The translations under genes and the position numbers were made by a program. Below are positions 18,347 to 26,845 of a stretch of 64,000 bases of DNA, one piece after another. Numbering within the stretch: the stretch's first letter is position 1; each line of letters starts with the position of its first letter. The notes under the pieces are model-generated. The model saw only the letters and a program-made list of their open reading frames with translations, ran no database searches and was not told where the DNA came from. This DNA comes from Pseudomonas anguilliseptica (lineage in GTDB: Bacteria; Pseudomonadota; Gammaproteobacteria; Pseudomonadales; Pseudomonadaceae): positions 1,612,001 through 1,676,000 of the forward strand of contig NZ_FNSC01000001.1 of assembly GCF_900105355.1 (NCBI RefSeq), given 5' to 3'.

Positions 18347-19402
18347 TCATGGCGCTGGCGACGCGCGCGTCATGCTGAGGACCATGCGGAATTTAACGTC
18401 GCCAGATTTCATCTTCTGGTAGGCCTCGTTGGCCTGCTCCAGCGGCATGACCTCAATCATCGGGCGCACCCCAGCCAGCACACTGAAGTTCAGGGTTTTC
18501 TCGTTCTCATAAGGCGAGCCGGTGATGGAGCCCAAGACGCTGCGTTCGCCGACAACAAGATGCCCAGCCGAAACTGGCAGTGGGTCCTTGCCGGCACCGA
18601 GCAGCACCAGCCGTCCTTGCGGGGCCAACCCCGGCATCAGCGCCGCAACGCTGTCGGCATGGCCGACGGTGGTGACGATGGCCTGCGCGCCGCCCATGCG
18701 CTGCAGCGTGCTGGCGGCATCAGTCTGCTGACTGTCGATGTAAAGGTGCGCCCCGAGCGCCAGTGCCTCGTCGGCAATATCCGCGCCGCGCCCCACGGCG
18801 ACCACCTTGAACCCCATGCGACGCGCGTACTGCACGGCCATGTGCCCCAACCCGCCGATACCCAGGATGACGACGCTGTCACCGGCCTGTGCGCCGCATT
18901 TCTTCAGGGCATTAAAGGTGGCGATACCGGCGCAGAGGATCGGCGCGGCCTCTTCCGAACTCAGCTCATCGGGAATCGATACCAGCCCCGTGGCGCGCGC
19001 GATCATCATTTCGGCGTAGCCACCATCACAGCTGGAACCGACAAAAGGCTGCTGCTGGCACAGCTGAAACTGTCCCTGGCGGCATTGGCTGCATTCACCA
19101 CAATAACCACCCAAACGCCCGACACCGACACCGACACCGACACGCTGACCGATGCGCCAGATCGACGGAGTATGACTGCCCAGCGCAACGATCCGGCCAA
19201 CCACTTCATGGCCCGGTACGCGCGGTGGTTGCAGGGCAGGATCGGCCCGTTCGATGTCAGCGACATCCGCCCCGCAAATACCGCAGGCCTCCACCTCAAT
19301 CAGCACTTCGCCGCGCGCCGGCATCGGTGTTTGTCGCTGCACCCATTGCAGCACGCCGGGGCGGGCAATTTGCATGGCGCCATAGTGTTTTTTCAGGCTC
19401 AT
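18347..19402 (-). CDS. zinc-dependent alcohol dehydrogenase with a VG repeat expansion
   Basis: A 351-residue medium-chain dehydrogenase. Catalytic zinc ligands are in ACGICGADV and PGHEVVG; the structural-zinc cysteines CGECSQCRQGQFQLC are complete; the NAD(P) fold reads VVILGIGGLGHMAVQYA. Directly before the structural-zinc loop the sequence RVGVGVGVGRLGG carries a run of VG pairs from four CGACAC units (plus strand 19120-19143), longer than the single or double VG I expect in this family. The start overlaps the stop of the FAD oxidase gene by four bases (ATGA). It probably oxidises an alcohol or reduces an aldehyde made by the amine-oxidase-like neighbour. Confidence 0.85.
   Translation of the reverse strand: MSLKKHYGAMQIARPGVLQWVQRQTPMPARGEVLIEVEACGICGADVADIERADPALQPPRVPGHEVVGRIVALGSHTPSIWRIGQRVGVGVGVGRLGGYCGECSQCRQGQFQLCQQQPFVGSSCDGGYAEMMIARATGLVSIPDELSSEEAAPILCAGIATFNALKKCGAQAGDSVVILGIGGLGHMAVQYARRMGFKVVAVGRGADIADEALALGAHLYIDSQQTDAASTLQRMGGAQAIVTTVGHADSVAALMPGLAPQGRLVLLGAGKDPLPVSAGHLVVGERSVLGSITGSPYENEKTLNFSVLAGVRPMIEVMPLEQANEAYQKMKSGDVKFRMVLSMTRASPAP
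19120..19143. repeat. 6-bp tandem repeat (CGACAC x4) inside the alcohol dehydrogenase gene
   Basis: Four perfect CGACAC units encode Val-Gly pairs on the minus strand; copy-number change would keep the frame. Confidence 0.9.
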
Positions 19403-20520
19403 GTCGGAGCACCTTCGGTGCGCAGCAACAGCGCCTGTACACCCATGCTCGCGGCCTCAATGGCTCCGGCAACGTAGCCGGGGAACTGAGGCGACCACTC
19501 GCTGCCAATGCCCGTTAGGTAGCCGAACCACGGCCCTGCATCAGCCGTGGGCATGGGTACCTGCGCATGCTGGGCAGCGCCCTGCTGGTCGGCCACAGTG
19601 GTTGTGAACGGTTCCTGCGCCCAATCCTTGAGGAACTCGGCTGTGGGCTTGGCCACCTCCGGGCCGAACAGTCGTTCGAGTTGCACCCGGCAAAGCCGCC
19701 GCAACTGCTCTTCGCTCACGGTTTGGCGCATGCTGGCTGGAACGCCGAGAAAGCCAAACAGCGCCGCACTGCCGCCCGGGATTGAGGCGTCGTGAATTTC
19801 GCCCAGCGGGCCACGAACGCTTCGCGCTTCACCAGACAGGCCCTGTTCGCGCCAAAAAGGTCGCTCGTAGATGGCCACGTATTTAGCGTGAGGGGCCATC
19901 CACGTCGCGGTGGCCTGCCATTGCCGCGCCAACACCTTAGGCAACACAGGCGTAAAGGCGATGCTGGTCTCCGCCAGACGCGGCGGCAGGGCCAGCAGCA
20001 CATGCTCCACGCACCATGTGGTGCTGCTGCCCGAGGCATCGACACTGTGCAATTGCACATGGTTATTCACGCGATGGAGATGGGTCACCTTGTGCCCGGT
20101 CCTGATCCGCGTCACATCCAGACGCTGGTGCAACGCATCGGTCAACGCCGCCATACCGCCCATCAGCCGCATCGACGGCGGGGCATTCAAGTAACCCGGG
20201 GAACGCGTGAGCGGCCCTTTGGCTGAGCGCTCCATCACCATGTCGCCCGCCTCAAACTGCTCAAACCGCTTCAGGCCCAAGTCGTGGACAAGGCGATCAA
20301 GTTGGCGCTGATAACCCGGCCAAAACCAGGACGGGCCCAGATCGAAACGCTCCTGCGATGACGCACCGGCTGGCGCGACGGAGACAATACGCCCGCCGAC
20401 CTCTGGGCGCGCCTCAAACACCACATAGTTGCGGATGCCTCTCTGCTCCAACAGGTAGGCGGCATATAGCCCACTCAACCCTGCGCCGACGATGGCCACA
20501 CGTGCTGTTTGCATGCTCAT
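19399..20520 (-). CDS. FAD-dependent amine-oxidase-like flavoprotein
   Basis: A 373-residue protein starting at ATG 20518-20520 (MSMQTARV); longer upstream readings lack a ribosome binding site. The N-terminus has the dinucleotide-binding motif VAIVGAGLSGLYAAYLL followed by FEARPEVGGR, the amine-oxidase/phytoene-desaturase signature. The C-terminus has the flavin-contacting YVAGAIEAASMGV, where most amine oxidases have an AGEH-type sequence. The family oxidises primary or secondary amines to imines with H2O2; at this length it is shorter than classical monoamine oxidases. It overlaps the cupin gene upstream and the dehydrogenase gene downstream (ATGA at both joints), so the three are tightly coupled. 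Confidence 0.8.
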   Translation of the reverse strand: MSMQTARVAIVGAGLSGLYAAYLLEQRGIRNYVVFEARPEVGGRIVSVAPAGASSQERFDLGPSWFWPGYQRQLDRLVHDLGLKRFEQFEAGDMVMERSAKGPLTRSPGYLNAPPSMRLMGGMAALTDALHQRLDVTRIRTGHKVTHLHRVNNHVQLHSVDASGSSTTWCVEHVLLALPPRLAETSIAFTPVLPKVLARQWQATATWMAPHAKYVAIYERPFWREQGLSGEARSVRGPLGEIHDASIPGGSAALFGFLGVPASMRQTVSEEQLRRLCRVQLERLFGPEVAKPTAEFLKDWAQEPFTTTVADQQGAAQHAQVPMPTADAGPWFGYLTGIGSEWSPQFPGYVAGAIEAASMGVQALLLRTEGAPT

Positions 20521-21185
20521 ATCAGCTGCGCCGTTGCGGCCAAGTGGCCCGTTTTCAAATAGAGCGTGACGCCCTGGCTGCCAGCGACAATCACCGGGGG
20601 CTGACCGTGCGGCAGGCGCATCCAACTGCCGCCTTGGTAAACCTGCCCGTCGGCCAGCAATTCACCGCTTAGCACCAGCAACTCCGCGCCTTTTACCGGC
20701 GCAGAGAACAGCACCTCACCGCCCGCCAAACGCTGCAAGCTGACCTGTTCATGGGCGCTGACAAACAGTGGGCACACCTCGCGGCCATCTTCTTCATGCC
20801 AGTTGTCGGGGTCTTGCGTATCGATACGCACACGCTGCTCATCGTCCGCACTCATCTGCCAGAGTTTGACGAAGATGATCGCGCCTTCATGGCTGTATGG
20901 CCGATGGCTAGACCCAGGCGGATTACGCAAATACCAGCCGGCCGGGTAGTGCCCGTCTTCTTCGGAAAAGGTCCCGGCAAGCACCAAAATTTCTTCACCA
21001 CCGGGGTGCGCATGCACGGGGAAATCCGACTCAGGCGCGTAGCGCACGAGGGAAGTCGCACGGGCTTTTTCACCGCCAAGTCGGTCCAGCATCATGCGCT
21101 CGATACCCTGCTGAGGAGAGGTTATCCATTGGTACTGTTGTGGCGCGACGACGGCACGACGCGAAAAATCGGCATTGACGAGCAT
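20517..21185 (-). CDS. double-cupin (ChrR-like) protein
   Basis: A 222-residue protein with two cupin halves. The first has the metal-binding pattern HAHPGGEEILVLAGTFSEEDG followed by a histidine in PPGSSHRPYSHEG, as in the ChrR/anti-sigma cupin family. The second (LQRLAGGEVLFSAPVKGAELLVLSGELLADG) lacks the histidines and is probably structural. It is the first gene of the minus-strand cluster and diverges from the LysR gene at 21416. It could be a dioxygenase-like enzyme, an isomerase or a small-molecule sensor; the sequence does not decide. Confidence 0.75.
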   Translation of the reverse strand: MLVNADFSRRAVVAPQQYQWITSPQQGIERMMLDRLGGEKARATSLVRYAPESDFPVHAHPGGEEILVLAGTFSEEDGHYPAGWYLRNPPGSSHRPYSHEGAIIFVKLWQMSADDEQRVRIDTQDPDNWHEEDGREVCPLFVSAHEQVSLQRLAGGEVLFSAPVKGAELLVLSGELLADGQVYQGGSWMRLPHGQPPVIVAGSQGVTLYLKTGHLAATAQLI

Positions 21186-21370
21186 GGGCGTGACTCCAGT
21201 ATTTATGAGGGCTTACGTGCGCGATTCAGTCCGCACAATGACGCCCCAAGCGAGGGCGGCGAATGCGGCAGAATTGGCAAGAAAAACTTTTATGCTCTTT
21301 TGACTTCCTCTCACTGAAGCACTTGGTTTTCCTTCTTAAGGGCTATTTTTGGTTATTCCCAATGCGCAGG

Positions 21371-21416
21371 CAAACCAGATAAAGTGTCAAAACCAAAAAG
21401 AAAATCTTTACTACTA
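21371..21416. promoter_or_regulatory. 46-bp motif, copy 1 (upstream of LysR gene)
   Basis: CAAACCAGAT-N3-GTGTC-N6 followed by AAAAAGAAAATCTTTA. The same motif occurs at 23273-23318 with 37 of 46 positions identical. It contains the short dyad AAAGA-AAA-TCTTT and runs right up to the LysR ATG, leaving no visible Shine-Dalgarno sequence. Confidence 0.7.
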
Positions 21417-22327
21417 TGAAACTTCCCGTGCACCTCAACGCTTTGCGCGCATTTGACGCAAGCGCACGCCATCAGAGCTTTTCCGCGGCAGCGGCCGAGC
21501 TGAACGTCACGCCCGCCGCCGTCGGCCAACTGGTTCGCACGCTGGAAGACTGGTTGGGCACGCCGCTGTTTCATCGCACCAGCAGCGGCAAGGTTCGCCT
21601 CGTTGCCACGGAAACGGCCGAACGCGCCCTGCCGGACATCCGCGCGGGCTTCGACCGCCTGGCCTTGGGGCTGGAGCGGCTGCGCGAAGGTTCGACCACC
21701 GGTGTTTTAACCGTCACCGTGAGCCCGGCTTTCGCCGGCAAGTGGTTGCTGCCGCGCATTGAGAGCTTTTATGCCGCCTGGCCGGATATGGATGTGCGCC
21801 TGGATACCAACCTCAAACCGGTGGATTTCGCCGCGCAGCGCGTGGACATCGGCGTGCGCTACGGGCCTGGCAACTGGCCGGGGCTGGTCGCTGAAAAACT
21901 GCTGGATGAAGAGGTCTACCCGGTCTGCTCGCCCAACTTGCTGACCGATAAGCAGCGCCTGCAAACGCCGGGCGATCTGACGCGCGAAACGCTGATTCAC
22001 GACCTGTCGATGGACAGTCATACGGATTTTCCGACTTGGGAAACGTGGCTGCAAAAAGCCGGGGTGACCGCGGCGAGCAGCGCGCGCGGGATGAAAATCA
22101 ACAACTCGGCAGCGGTGCTGCAAGCGGCGATTGACGGGCATGGTGTGGCGCTCGCCCGCAGCGTGATGGCGCGCGATGACGTGGGGGCGGGTCGCTTGGT
22201 GCGGCTATTCCCGTTGGTTGAGTTTGCCTCGGCGCTGGCCTACTACGTGGTGTACCGGCCGGAATGCGCCAGCCTGCCGCGACTGCAGGCGTTTCGTGAC
22301 TGGCTGCTGGAAATGGCAGCCCGCTAA
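21416..22327 (+). CDS. GcvA-type LysR-family regulator of the accessory cluster
   Basis: A 303-residue LysR protein of the GcvA/AmpR-like subgroup: HLNALRAFDASARHQSFSAAAAELNVTPAAVGQLVRTLE in the DNA-binding domain, then an effector domain (VSPAFAGKWLLPRIESFYAAWPDM). It is divergent from the cupin-oxidase-dehydrogenase-MFS operon (230 bp apart), its most likely target. A 46-bp motif at its 5' end recurs upstream of the dapF-like pseudogene, so both may be bound by this protein. Confidence 0.85.
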   Translation: MKLPVHLNALRAFDASARHQSFSAAAAELNVTPAAVGQLVRTLEDWLGTPLFHRTSSGKVRLVATETAERALPDIRAGFDRLALGLERLREGSTTGVLTVTVSPAFAGKWLLPRIESFYAAWPDMDVRLDTNLKPVDFAAQRVDIGVRYGPGNWPGLVAEKLLDEEVYPVCSPNLLTDKQRLQTPGDLTRETLIHDLSMDSHTDFPTWETWLQKAGVTAASSARGMKINNSAAVLQAAIDGHGVALARSVMARDDVGAGRLVRLFPLVEFASALAYYVVYRPECASLPRLQAFRDWLLEMAAR

Positions 22328-22336
22328 CGCGCAAAA

Positions 22337-22364
22337 CACCGGCTGGAGAAATCTCCAGCCGGTG
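22337..22364. terminator. bidirectional terminator between LysR and DJ-1 genes
   Basis: Long perfect stem CACCGGCTGGAGA / TCTCCAGCCGGTG between two convergent genes. T-runs are weak on both sides. Confidence 0.65.
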
Positions 22365-22379
22365 TAATCCATCAGGCTA

Positions 22380-23081
22380 TTAGCCCTTCAAGCGTACGCT
22401 CAGCGCTTCAGCCAGTGGCACTGCCGAAGCCGGGCTCTGGCCAGACATCAGCGCACCATCGATAACAACATGCGGCTGCCAGTTGGCGATGCTGCTGTAG
22501 TTGGCACCACGGCCCTTCAACTCGTCTTCGAGCGAGAACAGCAGGTGGTGCAGCAACTCCACTTCGGTGTCTTCGTCGTTCTTGAAGCCAGTGACTTTGA
22601 GGCCCTTGACCAGGTACTCGCCGTCGCTCTTCTTCACGTCACGCAGGATGGCCGGTGCATGGCAGACCATGGCGATCGGGCGGTTCGACTCGTAGAAATC
22701 ACGGATCAGCTTGATCACGTGGGAGTCGGACGCCAGGTCCCACAGCAGGCCGTAACCACCTGGGAAGAACACCGCATCAAAACCGCTGTAGTCGATGTTG
22801 CGCAGCTTGCGGGTGTGCTTGGCAGCGAACAGCGCAACTGGGTCAGCGAGGAAGCGCTCGGTGTATTCGGTGGTGAACGGCGCTTTCATGCTCAGCAGGT
22901 CGATGGGCGCTTCGCCGCCGGTTGGCGAGGCGAAGACCACTTCGTAACCGGCCTCAGTCAGGATGTAGTAAGGCGCGGCCAGTTCATGGAACCAGGTGCC
23001 GGTCTGCTTGCCGCTGGTGCCCATCTCATCCAGCGAGGACATAACGAGGAGGATGCGCTTCTGTTGGTTGATGTAGCTCAT
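22380..23081 (-). CDS. DJ-1/PfpI (class I glutamine amidotransferase-like) protein
   Basis: A 233-residue protein from ATG 23079-23081 (MSYINQQKRILLVMSS), preceded by an AGGAGATT ribosome binding site. The nucleophile elbow is AMVCHAPAIL (Cys140, His141), and the oxyanion-loop glutamate region is preserved (FPGGYGLLWDLASD). This matches Hsp31/YhbO-like members that act as stress-induced glyoxalases or deglycases; chaperone activity has also been proposed. It stands alone, convergent with the LysR gene and divergent from the dapF-like pseudogene. Detoxifying reactive carbonyls from the neighbouring oxidase/dehydrogenase would be a natural role, but that is inference. Confidence 0.8.
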   Translation of the reverse strand: MSYINQQKRILLVMSSLDEMGTSGKQTGTWFHELAAPYYILTEAGYEVVFASPTGGEAPIDLLSMKAPFTTEYTERFLADPVALFAAKHTRKLRNIDYSGFDAVFFPGGYGLLWDLASDSHVIKLIRDFYESNRPIAMVCHAPAILRDVKKSDGEYLVKGLKVTGFKNDEDTEVELLHHLLFSLEDELKGRGANYSSIANWQPHVVIDGALMSGQSPASAVPLAEALSVRLKG

Positions 23082-23382
23082 GGTGAATCTCCTATCGAGT
23101 TGAGAACGACGTTGAGGGCAGTGGCGAAAGGCCTGTTTGTCCCTGAGTCGAAGCTGGCAAAACGCACAAGAAAACCTATTTATCAAACCAGGTATTCGAG
23201 ATTCGCCGAGTTCCTTAAGGTCCTCGTTGCCTTCGACTTGGTGGAGATTTTGGGTTTATCCGGGATCACCGACAAACCAGATTATGTGTCCATTTCAAAA
23301 AGAAAATCTTTATTGATAGGCGGCCTTGCCGGTTATCTATGCGAGGTAGAGTTGGTCCTGCGCACCCACTGGAGATCACCGC
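23082..23382. other. 301-bp divergent intergenic region
   Basis: Separates the DJ-1 gene from the dapF-like pseudogene. Apart from the 46-bp motif at 23273-23318, I see no gene or strong hairpin. Confidence 0.4.
23273..23318. promoter_or_regulatory. 46-bp motif, copy 2 (upstream of dapF-like pseudogene)
   Basis: Same layout as 21371-21416: CAAACCAGAT-N3-GTGTC-N6 then AAAAAGAAAATCTTTA. It ends 64 bp before the ATG of the pseudogene. The second copy here suggests a shared regulator. Confidence 0.7.
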
Positions 23383-23990
23383 ATGCAGTTCGTTAAATAC
23401 CAGGCGGCGGAGCCCTTTGCATTTAGCAGCCAGGACATTGCCAGGATCTGTAACCGCCAGCGCGGCTTGGGCAGAGATGGCATCTTGGTGCCCTTGATCG
23501 GTGCCGACAAAACCCTGTCGGTCGCGATCTACAACACCGATGGCTCGCAAGGCGAGAAGAGCGGCAATGGTCTGCGCATCCTTTGCCGCTATCTGTGGGA
23601 TTAAGGCGTTGCCACGGATGCACCTTTTCGCGTCACCACCTTGGGCGGCGTGGTCGACTGCCGGGTGCTCGACCACGGCGCACGGGTGTCCATCGTCATG
23701 GGCCGCGCCCGCTTTCTGACGCTGACTGAGCCACAGGTGGTGAACGAGAGCGTGGCACTTGAACTGCATGCCGTGTCGATGGGCAATCCGCATTGCGTGG
23801 TATTTGTCGACTCGCCAACAGCGGCACTGGCCAAACAGTTTGGGCCGCTTATCGAACGACTTGCGCTGTTCCATGATCGCACCAATGTGCAGTTTGTGCG
23901 GGTGCTCAACCGTCAACAGATCGAGGTGCAAATCTGGGAACGGGGCGTGGGTTATACGCTGTCATCGGGCACCAGCAGCTGCGCCGCACA
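23383..23990 (+). pseudogene. diaminopimelate-epimerase-like gene, decayed
   Basis: The N-terminus MQFVKYQA is DapF-like, but the following GNDYLV region is deleted. The frame continues (ICNRQRGLGRDGILVPL, NTDGSQGEKSGNGLRIL) to a TAA at 23602-23604, then resumes in the same frame (GVATDAPFRVTTLGGVVD, HAVSMGNPHCVVFVDS, WERGVGYTLSSGTSSCAA). Both catalytic cysteines of the epimerase family are serine here (CGNG to SGNG, ACGTG to SSGTS). The C-terminal end is lost at about 23990, where the sequence switches into the tail of a flavohaemoprotein gene. It is a paralogue, not the housekeeping dapF. Confidence 0.8.
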
Positions 23991-24301
23991 GCGCACACCC
24001 GCTGCGCCTTACGTGTGCTACAGCGAGCCACGCGCGGGAGATCAGGGCGCCGCCTAGGCTGCACAGCCTTGAACAACTGGCTAAATGGCTGCCTGAGGAA
24101 CGCGATCTGCACGCCTACTTCCTGCGCCCCACGCCCTTCATGGCGCAGGTCAAACGGCATCTGCAGCAGCTGGGCGTGCTGGCGGCGCAGCGCCATTACG
24201 AGTTCTTTGGCCCGGCTAGTGTGCTGGAGAGTTAATCACCCTTTTTCGGATGTCATCATGCTGACGTAACTCACCGGCCCATCGCGGGCACTGCGGCACG
24301 C
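23991..24301 (+). pseudogene. diverged 3' remnant of fhp plus start of its small downstream gene
   Basis: From about 24009 the sequence encodes YVCYSEPRAGDQG, then after a frameshift LHSLEQLAKWLPEERDLHAY to HYEFFGPASVLES ending at 24235. This is the C-terminal 75 residues of the flavohaemoprotein at 14048-15229 with many substitutions. The following bases (ATG at 24258, then CGGGCACTGC) align with the first codons of the small membrane gene at 15260, but with a TAA at codon 4. The pieces show that an fhp-orf unit once stood here, next to the CoA-transferase gene. Confidence 0.85.
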
Positions 24302-24331
24302 ACAGGCGGCTTAGCGGCTTGGGGTAAGGTC

Positions 24332-25555
24332 TTACAGCACACCCGCCTCACGCAGGGCGCGGATTTGCTCGGCGCTCTGGCCCAGATGGCGGCTCAGCAC
24401 CAGCTCGGTGTGTTCGCCGAGCAGCGGCGGTGCGTTGCGGTATTGCACGGGGGTTTCCGACAAGCGCAGCGGGCTGGCCACTTGCGGGGTGGTGCTGCCC
24501 AGGCTGTTGGGCAGGTCGAGGCGCAGGCCGCGTGCTTGTACTTGCGGGTCAGCAAATACCTGGGCCAGGTCGTTGATCGGCCCGCAGGGCACGCCGGCAG
24601 CTTCCAGCAGCGTCACCCATTCGGCGGTGGTCTTGAATACCGTGGCCTGGCGCAGCAGCGGGATCAGCTCGGCGCGATGCGCGACGCGCGCCTTGTTTGA
24701 AGAAAAACGCGGGTCATCGGCCAACGCCGTAAGGCCGGCAACCTCGCACAGCTTGCGGAATTGCCCGTCGTTACCCACGGCGATAATGAAGTTGCCGTCG
24801 GCCGAGGGGAAATCCTGGTAGGGCACGATATTCGGGTGGGCGTTGCCCAGGCGTTTGGGCGAAACGCCGGTGTTCAGATAATTCATCGCCTGGTTGGCCA
24901 GGCAGGCGACCTGCACGTCGAGCAGGGCTACATCGATATGCTGGCCGAGGCCGGATTGCTCGCGCTGGTTGAGTGCCGCCAGTACACCGACTGTGGCGTA
25001 CAGGCCGGTGAGAATATCGGTGAGGGCGACGCCGACCTTTATGGGGCCGGCACCCTCCTCGCCATCAGGCTTGCCGGTCAGGCTCATCAGCCCACCGAGG
25101 CCCTGGATCATAAAGTCATAACCGGCGCGCTTGGCATAGGGCCCGTTTTGCCCGAAGCCGGTGATCGAGCAGTAGATCAGGCGCGGGTTGAGCGCCTTGA
25201 GTGATGCATAGTCGAGGCCGTAGGCCGCCAGGCCGCCGACCTTGAAGTTCTCCAGCAGCACGTCGCAGTTCTGCACCAGCTCACGCACCAGGCGCTGGCC
25301 TTCGGGCTGGGTGAAGTCCAGGGTCACTGACTGTTTATTACGGTTGGCGCTCTGGAAATAGGCCGCCTCGCGCGAGTCGTTGCCCTCGGCGTCCTTCACA
25401 TAGGGCGGGCCCCAGTGGCGGGTGTCGTCGCCGCTACCGGGGCGCTCCACCTTGATCACCTCGGCACCGAGGTCACCAAGGATCTGCCCGGCCCAGGGCC
25501 CTGCGAGTACGCGGGACAGGTCGAGAACGCGGATATGTGACAGTGCGCCGGGCAT
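24332..25555 (-). CDS. CaiB/BaiF CoA-transferase (glutarate CoA-transferase candidate)
   Basis: A 407-residue class III CoA-transferase from ATG 25553-25555 (MPGALSHIRVLDLSRV); the longer reading runs into an upstream inverted repeat. Visible family motifs: VLDLSRVLAGPWAGQILGDL, GAEVIKVERP, NKQSVTLD, and the region of the catalytic aspartate RAGYDFMIQGLGGLMSLTG. It lies just downstream of gcdH on the same strand. In Pseudomonas this neighbour is thought to move CoA from succinyl-CoA to glutarate, making glutaryl-CoA for GcdH in lysine/glutarate catabolism. A truncated second copy of its 3' end lies at 16803-16952. Confidence 0.87.
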   Translation of the reverse strand: MPGALSHIRVLDLSRVLAGPWAGQILGDLGAEVIKVERPGSGDDTRHWGPPYVKDAEGNDSREAAYFQSANRNKQSVTLDFTQPEGQRLVRELVQNCDVLLENFKVGGLAAYGLDYASLKALNPRLIYCSITGFGQNGPYAKRAGYDFMIQGLGGLMSLTGKPDGEEGAGPIKVGVALTDILTGLYATVGVLAALNQREQSGLGQHIDVALLDVQVACLANQAMNYLNTGVSPKRLGNAHPNIVPYQDFPSADGNFIIAVGNDGQFRKLCEVAGLTALADDPRFSSNKARVAHRAELIPLLRQATVFKTTAEWVTLLEAAGVPCGPINDLAQVFADPQVQARGLRLDLPNSLGSTTPQVASPLRLSETPVQYRNAPPLLGEHTELVLSRHLGQSAEQIRALREAGVL

Positions 25556-25570
25556 GGCGGAGATTCCTGC

Positions 25571-25657
25571 GTAGGGTGGATCGGGGCGCGCAGCTGGCGC
25601 TTTATCCATCCACCAGGCGATAGAGAAGGTGGATGAACAGAGCGTCATCCACCCTAC
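25571..25657. repeat. inverted repeat of the GTAGGGTGGAT family
   Basis: GTAGGGTGGAT (25571-25581) and ATCCACCCTAC (25647-25657) are perfect inverted arms about 65 bp apart, lying between gcdH and the CoA-transferase gene. Such GTAGGGTGGAT repeats are widespread in Pseudomonas intergenic DNA. Confidence 0.8.
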
Positions 25658-25666
25658 GGATGGGCG

Positions 25667-26845
25667 TTAGAAAAACGCCTGCAGACCGGTCTGCGCGCGG
25701 CCAAGGATCAGCGCGTGGACGTCGTGGGTGCCTTCATAGGTGTTCACCACTTCCAGGTTGACCAGGTGACGGGCCACGCCGTATTCGTCACTGATGCCGT
25801 TGCCGCCGAGCATGTCGCGGGCCATACGGGCGATATCCAGGGACTTGCCGCAGCTGTTGCGTTTCATCATCGAGGTGATTTCCACCGCTGCGCTGCCTTC
25901 GTCCTTCATCCGGCCGAGGCGCAGGCAGCCTTGCAGGGCCATGGTGATCTCGGTCTGCATGTCGGCGAGTTTCTTCTGGATCAGCTGGGTTTGCGCCAGC
26001 GGACGGCCGAACTGTTTGCGGTCGAGGGTGTACTGACGCGCGGTGTGCCAGCAGAACTCGGCGGCACCCAGCGCGCCCCAGCTGATGCCGTAGCGGGCGG
26101 AGTTGAGGCAGGTGAACGGGCCTTTCAGGCCGCGCACGTCGGGGAAGGCGTTTTCTTCCGGACAGAACACGTTGTCCATGACGATTTCGCCGGTGATCGA
26201 CGCACGCAGGCCGACCTTGCCATGAATCGCCGGGGTGCTCAGGCCTTGCCAGCCTTTTTCCAGCACAAAGCCGCGAATCTCGCCGGCGTCATCCTTGGCC
26301 CAGACCACAAATACGTCAGCGATTGGCGAGTTGGTGATCCACATTTTTGCGCCGGTCAGGCGGTAGCCGCCGTCGACCTTCTTCGCGCGGGTAATCATCG
26401 AGCCTGGGTCGGAGCCGTGATCCGGCTCGGTGAGGCCGAAGCAGCCGATATATTCGCCGCTGGCCAGTTTGGGCAGGTATTTCTGCTTGGTTGCTTCGTT
26501 GCCGAATTCGAAGATTGGCACCATTACCAGCGACGACTGCACACTCATCATCGAGCGGTAGCCGGAGTCGATGCGTTCGACTTCGCGGGCAATCAGGCCG
26601 TAGCACACATAGTTCAGGCCGCTGCCGCCGTATTCAGCGGGGATGGTGGCGCCGAGCAGGCCGGTGTCGCCCATCTCACGGAAGATTTTCGGGTCGGTCT
26701 GCTCATGGCGGAAGGCTTCCAGCACGCGCGGGGCCAGCTTGTCGGCGGCGAACTGCTGGGCGCTGTCACGCACCATGCGTTCTTCTTCGGTCAGTTGCTG
26801 GTCGAGCAGCAGCGGGTCGATCCAGTTGAAGCTTGCCTTGGCCAT
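25667..26845 (-). CDS. gcdH: glutaryl-CoA dehydrogenase
   Basis: A 392-residue acyl-CoA dehydrogenase that oxidises and decarboxylates glutaryl-CoA to crotonyl-CoA with FAD. The start [19 protein letters not shown], the FAD-binding [16 protein letters not shown] and [16 protein letters not shown], and the catalytic glutamate in [18 protein letters not shown] are all characteristic of GcdH. It is first in a two-gene operon with the CoA-transferase and divergent from the LysR gene gcdR. Together they degrade glutarate from lysine or 5-aminovalerate, linking to the GABA/aminovalerate enzymes at 5-8 kb. Confidence 0.95.
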   Translation of the reverse strand: MAKASFNWIDPLLLDQQLTEEERMVRDSAQQFAADKLAPRVLEAFRHEQTDPKIFREMGDTGLLGATIPAEYGGSGLNYVCYGLIAREVERIDSGYRSMMSVQSSLVMVPIFEFGNEATKQKYLPKLASGEYIGCFGLTEPDHGSDPGSMITRAKKVDGGYRLTGAKMWITNSPIADVFVVWAKDDAGEIRGFVLEKGWQGLSTPAIHGKVGLRASITGEIVMDNVFCPEENAFPDVRGLKGPFTCLNSARYGISWGALGAAEFCWHTARQYTLDRKQFGRPLAQTQLIQKKLADMQTEITMALQGCLRLGRMKDEGSAAVEITSMMKRNSCGKSLDIARMARDMLGGNGISDEYGVARHLVNLEVVNTYEGTHDVHALILGRAQTGLQAFF

